NCBI RefSeq assembly: GCF_047250385.1
Contig: NZ_JBLBVM010000046.1
Coordinates: 1 to 64,000 of the forward strand
Length of the DNA: 64,000 nt
Direction of reading: 5' to 3'
Origin: Glaciecola sp047250385
GTDB lineage: Bacteria > Pseudomonadota > Gammaproteobacteria > Enterobacterales > Alteromonadaceae
Numbering within the stretch: position 1 is the first letter of the stretch; every line of letters begins with the position of its first letter. Position numbers and translations under genes: made by a program. Below, piece by piece: positions 7,105 through 17,414 of the stretch. The notes beneath the pieces were generated by a model. That model made no database searches and had not been told where the DNA came from. It saw only the letters and a program-made list of their open reading frames with translations.

Positions 7105-9039
7105 CTACAGCGGTGAAGAAATTGCTTGTTTATATCCAGATAATTTTTCGCAGAGATCAGTTCGAACTTGTTGCTTTACGTCTTTGCCTATTTCGGAGCG
7201 GCGGAATGCGGGGTCTACTGAGCCATAGTTTTCACATTGCAAATAATGTAATTCGTGTGGATTGAGTGAAGACGGATTGTATATTGTTGGCATGTTTTCC
7301 AATTGACTTGGATTAAAAAAGTTTTCACTTTTAGTCAGTAAAAGCCATTTCAATACGCCATTATTTAAGTGGTCGGCACCACTGAGGCCTACGCCGTTTT
7401 TCAACAGCCAATTAATGGCATTTTTGTTTTTAGCGCGAACCGCAGCGAGCATATCACTATCATTGTATACAAAGCCGAGATTGGTTGATGCGTCGAGAGT
7501 TCGAATACTGCGGACTAATGAAATTATATAAAAACGAAGGATCTCCTGCTTTTCTAAAGTATTTATTTCTGCCGACAGCAATGCCAATTGTTCACTGGTA
7601 TCCATGTTCGGAGCAGGTTCAAAAATGGCACCTACAACATTATCGAAAAAAGCCCTATGTTCATCAACTCTGAATTCTTGAGGCTTTAAATCCAAAGTCC
7701 CTGAGTAATACATCACGTTTGCTCTAGCAACATATAGCCTAGATATTTCGGCGAGCTCTTTATCGACTTCTGCAAAGTCTTCATCAGACTTAATTCGAGT
7801 GTTATACCAGCTTAATAATTCTTCTTGAGTCCAATGAAATTCGGTTGCATTCATGCAATCAGAATTGGGGTTAACTCGCAAGATGTACAAAGGCCATTTT
7901 CTGCGAGCGGCGTTGAGTTTTTCAGCAATTTCCTTATCACTGAGATCAAGGATATCCAAGTTTGGCGTGTATCTTATGTAGTCCTCAATATTTAGTCCAT
8001 AGTCGATAAACTTGTCCATCACATTGTCTTTTGTAAATAGACTGATGGCAATTAAGTCGTTGAAGCTGGGTGGTCCGACAATAATTTCAAGCTGTTGTTG
8101 CATTTGAATAAAAGCTAACTTACTCATGGAAGTGCGTTGGGCACCGTTTTTCAATGCGTAATAAAGTGACGCATCTTGATTTGGGTAGAAGTTAATATCC
8201 ATATTGAGTATGTAAGGCAGGTACTCGAAGTTGCCATTGGATAGGGCAAGAAATAATAGATCGTTGCCCCTATCAACATAGCTCTTTGATAAAGGCGATG
8301 ATCCTGACGCTTTTTCAAGGAGCACCTCCAAAAAACTGGTTGATATTTGGAAGCTGGAACTAAATAACTTAAATACAAAGTCATTGTCGATATCGTCGTG
8401 CGTATCAAGAATTTGTTTGAAAGACTCAATACTAATTTGTCTACTAAATACGGCTAAAATTGCTGTTAGGTACTCTTTGTTGCCTGCATATTTAAGGTTA
8501 AGCGATTCAAAATCATCGTTTTTAGTGTTGGATATTTCCGAGATAATATCCTGACCCATCGGCATCATTAAACTATCTGATTCGTCATATAGTGTTTGCA
8601 GATCACCATACTGACTCTGTCGATTATTCATCGAGTATTGATGATAAGAAGGGCTATGCTTTAAATTACTTGAATCAATGCTTTTGCGGTTCGCGCTGTA
8701 CGTTTTGGCTCTAGCGATATTCTGTTCCCAATCGTAACCAATAATCTCGATGTCTTTGTCTGCACAATAACCGAGAGTCGAGTTTAAAGGCGCTGCAGAT
8801 TCAATTCTCGTAGGTTTGTTTATCGTTGCTTTTTCTTCAGTTAGCTCTAATGCGGGCAATGAATATTCACTGTCATTTTGAGGCTCTACATACTGCTCAA
8901 TGTAAGTGTTGGATGGAAGATATAGCAACAATGCAACGACGACCATAACAATAAACAGGCTCGCCACAACAATATGAAAAAGGCTTACCTTTCCATATTC
9001 TAAGCTTCGTTGGCGAGTTGTCTGTTTTTTATAAATCAC
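7105..9039 (-). CDS. Membrane-anchored protein with ankyrin-like segments, function unknown
   Basis: 644 residues, not recognised as a named family. One transmembrane segment at about residues 20-44 (VVASLFIVMVVVALLLYL) after a short basic N-terminus predicts a large C-terminal part outside the cytoplasm. Residues 225-330 and 545-590 contain helix pairs that look ankyrin-like (NGNFEYLPYILNMDINFYP; NKNAINWLLKNGVGLSG). Two Cys flank the start of the mature part and the C-terminus. It is the last gene of the minus-strand run, 47 bp after the giant ATPase. It may be the periplasmic-side component of that system, but membership rests only on position and strand. Confidence 0.6.
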   Translation of the reverse strand: MIYKKQTTRQRSLEYGKVSLFHIVVASLFIVMVVVALLLYLPSNTYIEQYVEPQNDSEYSLPALELTEEKATINKPTRIESAAPLNSTLGYCADKDIEIIGYDWEQNIARAKTYSANRKSIDSSNLKHSPSYHQYSMNNRQSQYGDLQTLYDESDSLMMPMGQDIISEISNTKNDDFESLNLKYAGNKEYLTAILAVFSRQISIESFKQILDTHDDIDNDFVFKLFSSSFQISTSFLEVLLEKASGSSPLSKSYVDRGNDLLFLALSNGNFEYLPYILNMDINFYPNQDASLYYALKNGAQRTSMSKLAFIQMQQQLEIIVGPPSFNDLIAISLFTKDNVMDKFIDYGLNIEDYIRYTPNLDILDLSDKEIAEKLNAARRKWPLYILRVNPNSDCMNATEFHWTQEELLSWYNTRIKSDEDFAEVDKELAEISRLYVARANVMYYSGTLDLKPQEFRVDEHRAFFDNVVGAIFEPAPNMDTSEQLALLSAEINTLEKQEILRFYIISLVRSIRTLDASTNLGFVYNDSDMLAAVRAKNKNAINWLLKNGVGLSGADHLNNGVLKWLLLTKSENFFNPSQLENMPTIYNPSSLNPHELHYLQCENYGSVDPAFRRSEIGKDVKQQVRTDLCEKLSGYKQAISSPL

Positions 9040-9086
9040 TTAATTTCACCTGCCTTTCGAGTTTACTTGGCTCATGATCAAGCTGA

Positions 9087-12000
9087 CTACTTTTTATCTT
9101 CACTCTTACTTTTAGTCGTTTTCTTTTTGGTACTTGTTTTTGGTTCCCCTGACCAAGCTTTACTCAATAATTGCATGGCCGCAGCAACCCGGTTAATAGG
9201 ACGAATAAGGTCACTGGTATCTGACTGTTCCATGTCTACTTTAATCGCTTCAAGGGCGCTGGCCATACTAGACAACTGTCTCACAGCTTGTAACTGCGGG
9301 TCGCCATCAATATTTTGAGACTGCTTGCTATCAAAAGCAGAACAAATATGCTGCCATCTAGCCTCTTGTTCTGGGCTCATTACACCGCGTAATAAAGCAA
9401 GTTTTAACAGGTTCTCTTCCGCCCCTGATGTCAGAGTTTGCGCTTCGCCAGTATAGTGGTCACCAATTAATCGCATAAGCTCAGCCTGATTCATTACGGC
9501 AGACACTTTCTCTGTCATCTTATTCATGTTGCGATAACTGCCTTGCAATTTGAATGGCGGTTCCTGGCGATAATCCTCAGCCGTAGCAGCCGATTCGATA
9601 TATTGTAAATTCACTTTCAAAATGACTTCTTGAATCACTTTTAAATGCTTCAGAACAGCTACAATTTCGTTTACCTCGGCAGCGCTATATTGATGGCTTA
9701 AATCACTTGTAGCTACTTCTTCACCTTCAGCCATTGCGACAAACTTGTATACATCTTTCATATCTCTTAACGCAAGTGGAGCTAGAACAGGGTTAGAAGT
9801 GAGTGCATTTTCAATATAACTCAACGCAAACTGCTCTTCTTTACCACCAAGGACGTCACCTAAGTTATAGATGTCCGCGCGGTTTGCCAGCATGTCAGGG
9901 ACTTTAAATACATCACCTGATTCGGTGTATGGGTTTCCGGCCATGACTACGCAAAATTTCTTGCCGCGCATATCATAGGTTTTACTTTCTCCTTTCCATA
10001 CGCCCTCTATACGGCGCGTTCCGTCACAAAGTGAAATGAATTTCTGTAAAAACTCAGGGTGCGTATGTTGTATATCATCAAGATACAACATAACGTTATT
10101 ACCCATTTCCAAACCTAAATTTAACTTCTCTAATTCTTGCTTAGCTGTCGCATTCGGTGCGTTTTCAGGATCAATTGATGTGACATCATGACCTAGCGAC
10201 GGGCAGTTTATTTTCATGAACACCAAGCCAAGACGAGCGGCGGTATATTCCATCAAGGTCGTCTTACCATAACCTGGCGGAGAGATGAGTAAGAGTAAAC
10301 CCATCAAGTCGGTACGTTTATTTTCACCAACGGTACCCATCTGTTTTGCAAGGTTATCACCAATAATGGGCAAGTAAACTTCGTTGATTAAGCGGTTACG
10401 CACAAACGAGCTTAAGGGCTTAGCGTTGTAGGCATCTAATTGCAGCTCTTTCTGGCTCTGTTTCATTAGCTTGCTGCGCAGTTCGTGATAACGCTTATAG
10501 TTAGGGACATCGACACTATGGTAGCGAGACAGTCTTTGATTAAATTCGTCCAAAGCAATCGACATGCTTGAGTCTTTAATTCGAAGGTGGTCGCTTAATA
10601 AATCGGTGACCTTCGCATTCAAATTAATACTACTACTTCGCAATGGAAGCTCAGTACCGACAAGAACCAAGGCCGTTGCTTCATCTACATAATGCTTTTG
10701 TTGTTCTAGATCGGCTTTGCCTGCCAAGGTTGCAAATATCCATGCATTCGTTAGCGTCCATTGCTCTTCTAATCCATTTACTACAGCATTTGGTTTTATG
10801 TCTTGTTTAATGAGCTCATTAAACTGCAGCATTGCATTGTTAAAATCACTACTGTGACCGAGCTTTTTAAGCTCTTCGCTAAACTGCTTTTGAATATTAA
10901 CAGCCGATTGACTGCTGATAAAAGCAAGTTTGCTTTGTGCAAGCTCTAAGCTTAAATACTCGGCGCTTTGAATTTGCACCGAGGGTGCAAAATGTAATTG
11001 GTAGCGTGTTACAAACGCACTGAACTCTTCCTTCAATTGCTCCCGTAATTGAACAAATCCCTGTATTGTATGAAATGAGGATGATAGTAAGTACGCACTT
11101 TTTGCATGGCTTTGCCATATCCGCTTCTGATTTTCTGATGCTGTGCTATGAGTCCAAAAGAGCATAGCTAAAGCTCTTGCTTCCGGCGCATACCTAAGCA
11201 AGTCAGCTTTTGCATGAATTGGCAGTAAGGCCTGCAAAATCTGCAAAGCATCAGAATCGTGTATGCCTTTTTCATAACCCTCTTGATAACGAGCGGTCAT
11301 ATACTCTCGAATCAGTTTCGAAAGGGCTTTATCATCCTCTGCTAATTCGTAGAGTCTGTTTAAAGATAAGCCGTTTTGCTGTGTTTCCGCATCTTTTAAA
11401 ATTACCGATACTAAAAATTCAGCGCGAGTCACTTCTTGGTTTTCGGAAATTAAGTTTTGTTGCCAATAAGGGCGCAGGGAATTTAATTCTTCATTGTGAA
11501 TTGCTTCGAAGTAGTCAGTCCCTACTAAATGACGATAGAGTCCATCGTCTCTAGGTATCAAGGTTAAATCAAGGGCCTGTTTATTCACGCTGAACTTATG
11601 TTTGCCCAGCTTAATGACAGAGCCACCATCTTCAAATATATCTTGCTTGTCGCGCAGTGAACGTATCCCTTGTTCTTTTACGCTCTTGAGTTGGGCTTCA
11701 AGTTCATCCGCTTTAATGGCGTCGTTGATGTCACGCAGTTGCGCAACTAAATCTGCAATCTTCATGATCATAGGATCTGAAGCGAAATAGGTATTTAAAT
11801 CGGTCGCATCATTAAAGCCCATTGCGCGTCGACTAACGCCTTTTAGGATTCTTTCTGCGGCGCTAAAAATATTTTGTGCGCGCCTTTGCTGTTCTTCCAT
11901 TAAGCTTTGTTTGCGGCTTTCAAATGCGCTATGCAACTCTTCGCGTTTCTCCATTATGTCAGCGAGGAATTGGTCAAATTCACTGAATTTTGATTCAAGC

Positions 12001-14186
12001 TCTTCTAGCTGGATTAGCAATCGAGATAACTGCTCTTCCGCTTTATCAGGCGTATCTGCCATCACTAACGCACTATTGATACTTTGTGAGAAGAGACGAA
12101 ATTGTGCTGCAAATTCTGCAGTGGCTTCGCTGGAACCTAGTTGTTTGCGACGGTTTCTTCCCTGAGCTTTTATTTTATTTAATTTACTGTAGATTTCAGA
12201 GATATCATCTAGGATTTTTGTGCGTTTAGTCGCATCATCAATTTTAAGGCCATTGAGGACTTCAGTAAGCAGGTCCAAACCTAACGATAGCTTTTCTAGT
12301 TCATCGTTAACTTCATCAATGACGACGACAATTTCAGCGCTCGCAATTCGCTTATCGAGAGTTTCGATACTGTCGATGTAAGGTTGAAGAGCGGTATCAT
12401 GCGACAGGAATTGCACAGTGGCATTGCTTACCTCATCAAAAGCCTCGTTGGCAGCTTCATCGAGTTGCTCTAGGCGCTCGCGGTCAATATACCGTTGGTC
12501 TTTTAGAGTCACTAAAAATCCGCGCTGTTTGCGCAAGGACATTAGACAATCGACGAACTCCTGCGGCGTCTTCCAACTAGAAATGCGAATTGCGCTAATA
12601 ACTTCTTGTTGTTTTTCCTCAGCTTCAGATAATGCCGTTGTTGCTTGTTCACGAATTTGTTCCACTTTTTCAAATTCGTCAATGACCAGTTCTGCTGTGG
12701 TATTAATCTCTTTGATGATATCGCCGAGTCCGTCAACTTCGGCATCGCTCATCCAGTAATACGTATCGAACATAGACTTGGCAGTCTTAATCAAGTCCTC
12801 GTAAGAAGCGCGAGTAGGGTTATTGGTATTCACAATACGGTGAATGGATACTAAATCGGAGATACCTCGGACCAATTCCTTATTACCGATCCTGCTAAAG
12901 AAGCTGTCGGTGCTCGGTTGCTTTGCTGCAAATTCATCACTGTAATAAGGTGTTTCCCAAACCTGCATCGGATGCACGCGAGTGGCTTCATCTTCAGAAC
13001 TAAAGATGACCATTTTGCCATCTTCAAAAATACTGTAACCATGAGCGTATATCGGGTTTTGCAGCTCTTTACGAATGAGGTTATAAGAATATAAACCTGC
13101 TAATCCAGACTCGGGCTCATAAAAAATAAATAGAACGTCTTCACCATTCGGTGAGCGGAGCATGCGCCTGAATGTTAAACCAGGAATATCATCGGGAAAC
13201 TTTTTCGTTTCGCCATTTTGAAGATAATATCCGCCAGGGAAAATAATGCCATGATCTTCAGGTAAAGAAACGCAGGCCAAACCAATCTCGTCAATGCGGT
13301 TTACTTGCTTTGTTCGAGTATTGAAGACTAAATAGCGGTAATTCTTTTCGCGATAAGGCTTAATTTTAAGAAGAACCAGTGAACCGACACGTGCAAACTG
13401 CACATCAGCGTCAGCTAAACTTTGCGTTCTGTCTTCTACTTCTTCGTTGTAAATACCGAGACCGTCTTCTGTATTATTCTCAACTTTTATTGTCAGTTGA
13501 CCGTTAGTGGTTTCGACAAAGACAACATCGAGAATGTTGATGTGGGGATGGCTTCCTTCTTCGTGTTGTTCACGCCCTACGTTTTGCCATTCAAAGTCAT
13601 GTGAAGGGGCTTTTTTGATTGCGCGTTCGCCGCGATTATCAATATAGTTCGCGCTACCGTCCTTCTCTATTCGCCATTGGAAAACACGGATATCTTCTAG
13701 TTTTTGTCCAATTTGAAACACTGCGAATAAGGTTTGATTTTGTACTTTTAATTGTATTAAGCGGGCTTCTTTATAGTAAGTGTAAAGCTCATTAAATTCT
13801 TTAACGAAAGTAGGGTTATCTAAGAAACTACCAGATAATTCCTTTTGTTCGAGCTCGTAAGTGCCTTCCTTTTCAACTAGATGGTAAAGGCTAAATACAT
13901 CGGCAACTTGTGTTTCTTTTTTTAAACCAATAAACACGTTGTAAGCAAATAAGAGATCGTTACCAACAGGCACGATATCCCGGGCTATGCAGTTATTCTC
14001 GGTGCGCACTCTCACGCGACCAGAAACGTCAAGTTTAGCTTGGCCAAACTCGGTGATGCGGGCGTTGTTTAGATTATCTACTTTGCTTTTTAGCGCGGCG
14101 GCTTGCTCGACCAAACGCGCACGAATCACTTCGTAAGCGCCACCATCAGCGACTGCTTGATCGAGCTGTTCTTGTTCCGTTGCCAT
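9087..14186 (-). CDS. Giant coiled-coil AAA+ ATPase (DUF3686 / DNA repair ATPase-like)
   Basis: 1699 residues. N-terminal 1-500: beta-rich, propeller-like blades with no enzymatic motif. Residues about 500-840: long coiled coil rich in Glu, Gln and Lys. Residues about 850-1250: helical. Residues about 1290-1480: a single AAA+ module with Walker A GYGKTT (1305-1310) and Walker B LYLDDI (DD near 1370-1371), followed by a sensor-1-like VVMAGNPYTESGDVF and a helical lid. The tail ends in a lysine-rich stretch (KKKTTKSKSEDKK). The arrangement matches proteins named DNA repair ATPase / DUF3686, but no experimental role is known to me. It lies 85 bp after the flotillin gene and is probably co-transcribed with it, suggesting an ATPase recruited to a membrane microdomain. 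Confidence 0.75.
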   Translation of the reverse strand: MATEQEQLDQAVADGGAYEVIRARLVEQAAALKSKVDNLNNARITEFGQAKLDVSGRVRVRTENNCIARDIVPVGNDLLFAYNVFIGLKKETQVADVFSLYHLVEKEGTYELEQKELSGSFLDNPTFVKEFNELYTYYKEARLIQLKVQNQTLFAVFQIGQKLEDIRVFQWRIEKDGSANYIDNRGERAIKKAPSHDFEWQNVGREQHEEGSHPHINILDVVFVETTNGQLTIKVENNTEDGLGIYNEEVEDRTQSLADADVQFARVGSLVLLKIKPYREKNYRYLVFNTRTKQVNRIDEIGLACVSLPEDHGIIFPGGYYLQNGETKKFPDDIPGLTFRRMLRSPNGEDVLFIFYEPESGLAGLYSYNLIRKELQNPIYAHGYSIFEDGKMVIFSSEDEATRVHPMQVWETPYYSDEFAAKQPSTDSFFSRIGNKELVRGISDLVSIHRIVNTNNPTRASYEDLIKTAKSMFDTYYWMSDAEVDGLGDIIKEINTTAELVIDEFEKVEQIREQATTALSEAEEKQQEVISAIRISSWKTPQEFVDCLMSLRKQRGFLVTLKDQRYIDRERLEQLDEAANEAFDEVSNATVQFLSHDTALQPYIDSIETLDKRIASAEIVVVIDEVNDELEKLSLGLDLLTEVLNGLKIDDATKRTKILDDISEIYSKLNKIKAQGRNRRKQLGSSEATAEFAAQFRLFSQSINSALVMADTPDKAEEQLSRLLIQLEELESKFSEFDQFLADIMEKREELHSAFESRKQSLMEEQQRRAQNIFSAAERILKGVSRRAMGFNDATDLNTYFASDPMIMKIADLVAQLRDINDAIKADELEAQLKSVKEQGIRSLRDKQDIFEDGGSVIKLGKHKFSVNKQALDLTLIPRDDGLYRHLVGTDYFEAIHNEELNSLRPYWQQNLISENQEVTRAEFLVSVILKDAETQQNGLSLNRLYELAEDDKALSKLIREYMTARYQEGYEKGIHDSDALQILQALLPIHAKADLLRYAPEARALAMLFWTHSTASENQKRIWQSHAKSAYLLSSSFHTIQGFVQLREQLKEEFSAFVTRYQLHFAPSVQIQSAEYLSLELAQSKLAFISSQSAVNIQKQFSEELKKLGHSSDFNNAMLQFNELIKQDIKPNAVVNGLEEQWTLTNAWIFATLAGKADLEQQKHYVDEATALVLVGTELPLRSSSINLNAKVTDLLSDHLRIKDSSMSIALDEFNQRLSRYHSVDVPNYKRYHELRSKLMKQSQKELQLDAYNAKPLSSFVRNRLINEVYLPIIGDNLAKQMGTVGENKRTDLMGLLLLISPPGYGKTTLMEYTAARLGLVFMKINCPSLGHDVTSIDPENAPNATAKQELEKLNLGLEMGNNVMLYLDDIQHTHPEFLQKFISLCDGTRRIEGVWKGESKTYDMRGKKFCVVMAGNPYTESGDVFKVPDMLANRADIYNLGDVLGGKEEQFALSYIENALTSNPVLAPLALRDMKDVYKFVAMAEGEEVATSDLSHQYSAAEVNEIVAVLKHLKVIQEVILKVNLQYIESAATAEDYRQEPPFKLQGSYRNMNKMTEKVSAVMNQAELMRLIGDHYTGEAQTLTSGAEENLLKLALLRGVMSPEQEARWQHICSAFDSKQSQNIDGDPQLQAVRQLSSMASALEAIKVDMEQSDTSDLIRPINRVAAAMQLLSKAWSGEPKTSTKKKTTKSKSEDKK

Positions 14187-14271
14187 GCGTATTCCTGCTC
14201 CTTACCTTACTAGCTTTGGCGATAAAAAGTTAGCGCTGCTTGCGTGCAGCGCTGGTAATCGCCAAACGGTC

Positions 14272-16296
14272 TTAGCTAGGGCTTTGTTCGCCTTCACCAC
14301 TCGTCTTTTTATTCAGTGCGTTCATTACCATTTCCATCACTTGCGGATTGTCGCCGCTCTCTTTCAAGAATTTAGCAATTAGTGCAGTGACGGCAGTGTC
14401 CTTGGCATTGCCACTGGCGCCGCCAAATCCAGCAACTAGCTCTTTCGCATCTTCAACAAAACTTGCATCACCTTTAAAGTGTGGAGCAAAAGCTGTGCCT
14501 AAAGTCTCTGATTTACCAATAGTGCCATCTATCGATTTACCGACAGACAAAGATTTAACAAAGCTATCAAAGTAAGCTGTATCACCACCAACGATATCGA
14601 TGTTTGCTTGTTTCAGCGCTTCGGCTAATACGATAGCTTGCTGCTGAGCGATATCGACATTCGTATCAATTGACTTGATAATTTGCTCATGCTGTTTATC
14701 AAGGCGCATTCTAAATTCTTCGTGCGCTTTTTGCTCTGGTGACATAGTGGCCATCGCCGCGAATTTCTTCGTCATGCCTTCAGCTTCGGCTTCGGCTTTC
14801 TTCGCTAACACTTCAGCTTCGGCAACACCGCTTTTCTCAATTGCATCAGCCATCGCTTCTTTCACACGTACATCAGCCATTCCTTCTTTCTCTTTGGCTA
14901 ATGCTTGGGCTTCCATTACCTTCGCTTCGGCTAGGCCATCAGCGGCGCTAAGTGCTTCACGACCAGCGGCATCTTGGCGTTGTGACTGCGCGCGTTTTTC
15001 AGCTACCTCTAGGTCGGCGGTTGCCGTGATAGATTTTTCTTTTGCAAGATATTCAGCTGATTTCTCAGCAGCTTCAGCTGCTTTGATATCTTTCACCAGG
15101 GCTTCTTCAGCTTCAGCTTCCGCTTGAATAACGCGAGATTTCTTATTGCGATCAGCTTCAGAAACAACTCTAAGTTCGTTAATTTCTTCTTCACGTTCCG
15201 CGACTGTCTTATCCACTTCAATACGCGAACGGATAACTTCTGCAATTTCACGCTTCTCATGTTCAATCAGTTTCTCATTGGCAATACGCTGCAATGATGC
15301 TTCTTTTTCACGGTCGATTTGCTCTAGCTCTCTAGCACGAATAACGCGTTCTTCTTCGATGCCAATAGCGCGTAAACGATTGTTCTCAGCAACTTCAATT
15401 TCACGCTGTTTGTTTTGCTCTTGAACTTGAATTTCTTGCTCTGCCAATACGCGTGCTTGCTCAGCTTTCAAGTGTTCTTCATGTTGAACACGCTCGGTTT
15501 CAGCTTTTTCTCTTGAGCGAACCGTCGCAACTTCACGTTCTTGCTTGGCTACCGCATCGGCTTCTTGGCGTTCTAGTTCTAAAATCGCTTCACGAGTTTC
15601 AACATCTTTGCGCTTAATTTTCATCTCTTCATCACGTTGGAACACGTTGGTTTGAATGTGTTGATCCGCTGTAAGTTGAGTGATTTTTCGAATACCTTGT
15701 GAATCCAAAATGTTATTTGGGTCAAGTTTCTCGATAGGCGTTTGTTCAAGATAATCAATTGCGACGTCTTCAAGCACATAGCCATTCAGATCGGTGCCAA
15801 TATTATCAATGATCATATCGCGGAAGTTATCGCGTTTTGCATACAAGTCTTCGAATTCAAGTGACTTACCAACCGTTTTTAAGGCTTCTGAGAATTTCGC
15901 ACTGAATAGATCTTCTAGTGTTGCAATGTTTGACGCGCGCTCACATCCAATGGCTTGAGCAACTTTAAGAACGTCATCACGGTTTTTATTCACTTTTACA
16001 AAGAAGGCAACTTTGATGTCTGCGCGGATATTGTCCTTACATATGAGGCCATCGGTCCCGCTTCTATCAACTTCGATGGTTTTTAGTGAAATATCCATCA
16101 CTTCGAGTTTATGGAATACAGGAAGTACGACACCACCAGTAAAGGTTACTTTTGGCTCGGAGCGCATGGTATTGACTATCATGGCTCGACCTTGTTCTAC
16201 TTTCTTGTACAATCTTGCCAGCATAAAAACGATGGCTAGAAAGGTGACGACAACGGCCACAGAGACCGATGCCCAGAAAATAAGTGTTTCACTCAT
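14272..16296 (-). CDS. yqiK: Flotillin-family SPFH protein (YqiK-like)
   Basis: 674 residues. An N-terminal membrane segment (about 7-29) is followed by an SPFH/Band 7 domain (about 30-210; TFTGGVVLPVFHKLEVMDI and LNGYVLEDVAIDYLEQTPI). Then comes a very long, charged Glu/Ala-rich flotillin coiled coil (about 215-520), and a less charged C-terminal oligomerisation region (about 525-674). YqiK proteins form membrane assemblies and are normally paired with YqiJ, which is encoded directly upstream (63 bp). E. coli YqiK is about 550 residues; the extra length is mostly coiled coil and C-terminus. Well supported as flotillin; the downstream ATPase suggests a more complex machine than in E. coli. 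Confidence 0.9.
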   Translation of the reverse strand: MSETLIFWASVSVAVVVTFLAIVFMLARLYKKVEQGRAMIVNTMRSEPKVTFTGGVVLPVFHKLEVMDISLKTIEVDRSGTDGLICKDNIRADIKVAFFVKVNKNRDDVLKVAQAIGCERASNIATLEDLFSAKFSEALKTVGKSLEFEDLYAKRDNFRDMIIDNIGTDLNGYVLEDVAIDYLEQTPIEKLDPNNILDSQGIRKITQLTADQHIQTNVFQRDEEMKIKRKDVETREAILELERQEADAVAKQEREVATVRSREKAETERVQHEEHLKAEQARVLAEQEIQVQEQNKQREIEVAENNRLRAIGIEEERVIRARELEQIDREKEASLQRIANEKLIEHEKREIAEVIRSRIEVDKTVAEREEEINELRVVSEADRNKKSRVIQAEAEAEEALVKDIKAAEAAEKSAEYLAKEKSITATADLEVAEKRAQSQRQDAAGREALSAADGLAEAKVMEAQALAKEKEGMADVRVKEAMADAIEKSGVAEAEVLAKKAEAEAEGMTKKFAAMATMSPEQKAHEEFRMRLDKQHEQIIKSIDTNVDIAQQQAIVLAEALKQANIDIVGGDTAYFDSFVKSLSVGKSIDGTIGKSETLGTAFAPHFKGDASFVEDAKELVAGFGGASGNAKDTAVTALIAKFLKESGDNPQVMEMVMNALNKKTSGEGEQSPS

Positions 16297-16359
16297 AAGT
16301 TTACTCCTTAAACTACTAAAATTGGGTAATAGGGATTGATTAAAAAAAGGGGGTGTAAA

Positions 16360-16998
16360 TTAAATATGTTGGGTAGAGGACATTGCCATTAATTCCGCTT
16401 CCGTTACTACAATATAAGTGTCATCGTCTTTGTTAAAGTCAATCAATACAACTCTTGAGCCGCCAGCAATTTGGTTGTCTGGTGCGGTTCTAACACTATA
16501 AATCATGCCATCTTCAGCGCGTGCTTGTCCGAAGTTTTCTGTTACGGTTTGTGTCGTAACGATGCAATAAGTACCTATTAAATCTGATTTTTTAACGCCT
16601 TCGTGAGTTTTGAATACACTTCTAAGAGGTTTGCTCGTATATGCAGCGAATGGAATTGCTAACAAGAGAGCGAATACGGCCAGAACGAAACCAGAAGCAG
16701 TTGCTGATAAAATACCATCGAATAGTGGCGCAATATACTTTCTCGCCATGTAAATAAATACAAAGCCATATATCTCGACAAGAGTAATAGCGACAGTTAA
16801 TGGGACGCCATCTAAACCTAAGGATTCTAAAAAGGACGAGCCTGTGCCGTCAGCAGCATCTGTATCGACATCAGGGTCGAGTATTTCAATATCAATCGCG
16901 CCGAGTAGGGCAAAAAGCCAAAACACGATCATGATCATCAATGGAATGGTGAAAGCAATAATGGGTAGACTAAAAATGTACTCTAAGAAGTTGTCCAC
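16360..16998 (-). CDS. yqiJ: YqiJ-like OB-fold inner-membrane protein
   Basis: 212 residues with three hydrophobic segments (about 10-34, 65-86 and 96-120) and a C-terminal soluble domain (about 138-205: VKKSDLIGTYCIVTTQTVTE, GGSRVVLIDFNKDDD). The soluble part resembles the NfeD/OB-fold module that accompanies flotillins. It is the first gene of the minus-strand run, followed by yqiK. NfeD/YqiJ partners are thought to anchor or shape the flotillin assembly. Confidence 0.85.
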   Translation of the reverse strand: MDNFLEYIFSLPIIAFTIPLMIMIVFWLFALLGAIDIEILDPDVDTDAADGTGSSFLESLGLDGVPLTVAITLVEIYGFVFIYMARKYIAPLFDGILSATASGFVLAVFALLLAIPFAAYTSKPLRSVFKTHEGVKKSDLIGTYCIVTTQTVTENFGQARAEDGMIYSVRTAPDNQIAGGSRVVLIDFNKDDDTYIVVTEAELMAMSSTQHI

Positions 16999-17414
16999 TG
17001 AAGATCCTTATCTGATGGCGTTCCATTTAAGTGTTTAAAGCGTTAGCTGAAGCTCCATTATGGCTTCTGAATTGCTTGAATATAAGTTACTGAAACTACC
17101 TTTAGCAACACTTGCTGTCAATCATTAGTATGTGTAAAACAAGAAATTAAACATATTAATTGTATTGAAATATGTACCTGTAAACCAACTGGCAATGGCT
17201 AGTTATGGATTTTTTGTTCGTTGTTTTGAGAACTTTGAGTGCCATTACTATCACTATTAAGTATTGATTCACATAAAAAAGCAAAATAGCTATTGGCTTG
17301 ATATCAATTTGCTTTAGTCGCACTATTATTGTCTATGAGCAAGGTTGAAGTCGAGTTGTCATTCAAAGCGCTTTGAGCTCGCACTCTGATACTACAAATA
17401 TAAGGAATCTCGCT
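16999..17414. other. Divergent intergenic region, yqiJ-thiolase
   Basis: About 415 bp, AT-rich, with promoters expected on both strands. No repeat or RNA was recognised. The reading frame ahead of the thiolase is open up to 17373, but the ATG at 17415 has the better ribosome-binding site (AAGGA at 17402-17406), so the upstream part is treated as leader. Confidence 0.4.

Noticed and set aside
7105..9039. Calling the ankyrin-like protein a toxin, effector or immunity protein
   Set aside because: No toxin fold, secretion signal of that type or partner gene was seen; only one membrane helix and loose ankyrin-like segments.
11210..12759. Several plus-strand frames opposite the giant ATPase
   Set aside because: They lack ribosome-binding sites and recognisable domains, while the minus-strand frame is continuous with Walker motifs.
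14675..15127. Ser/Ala-rich frame opposite the flotillin coiled coil
   Set aside because: Shadow of the Glu/Ala-rich coiled-coil codons on the other strand.
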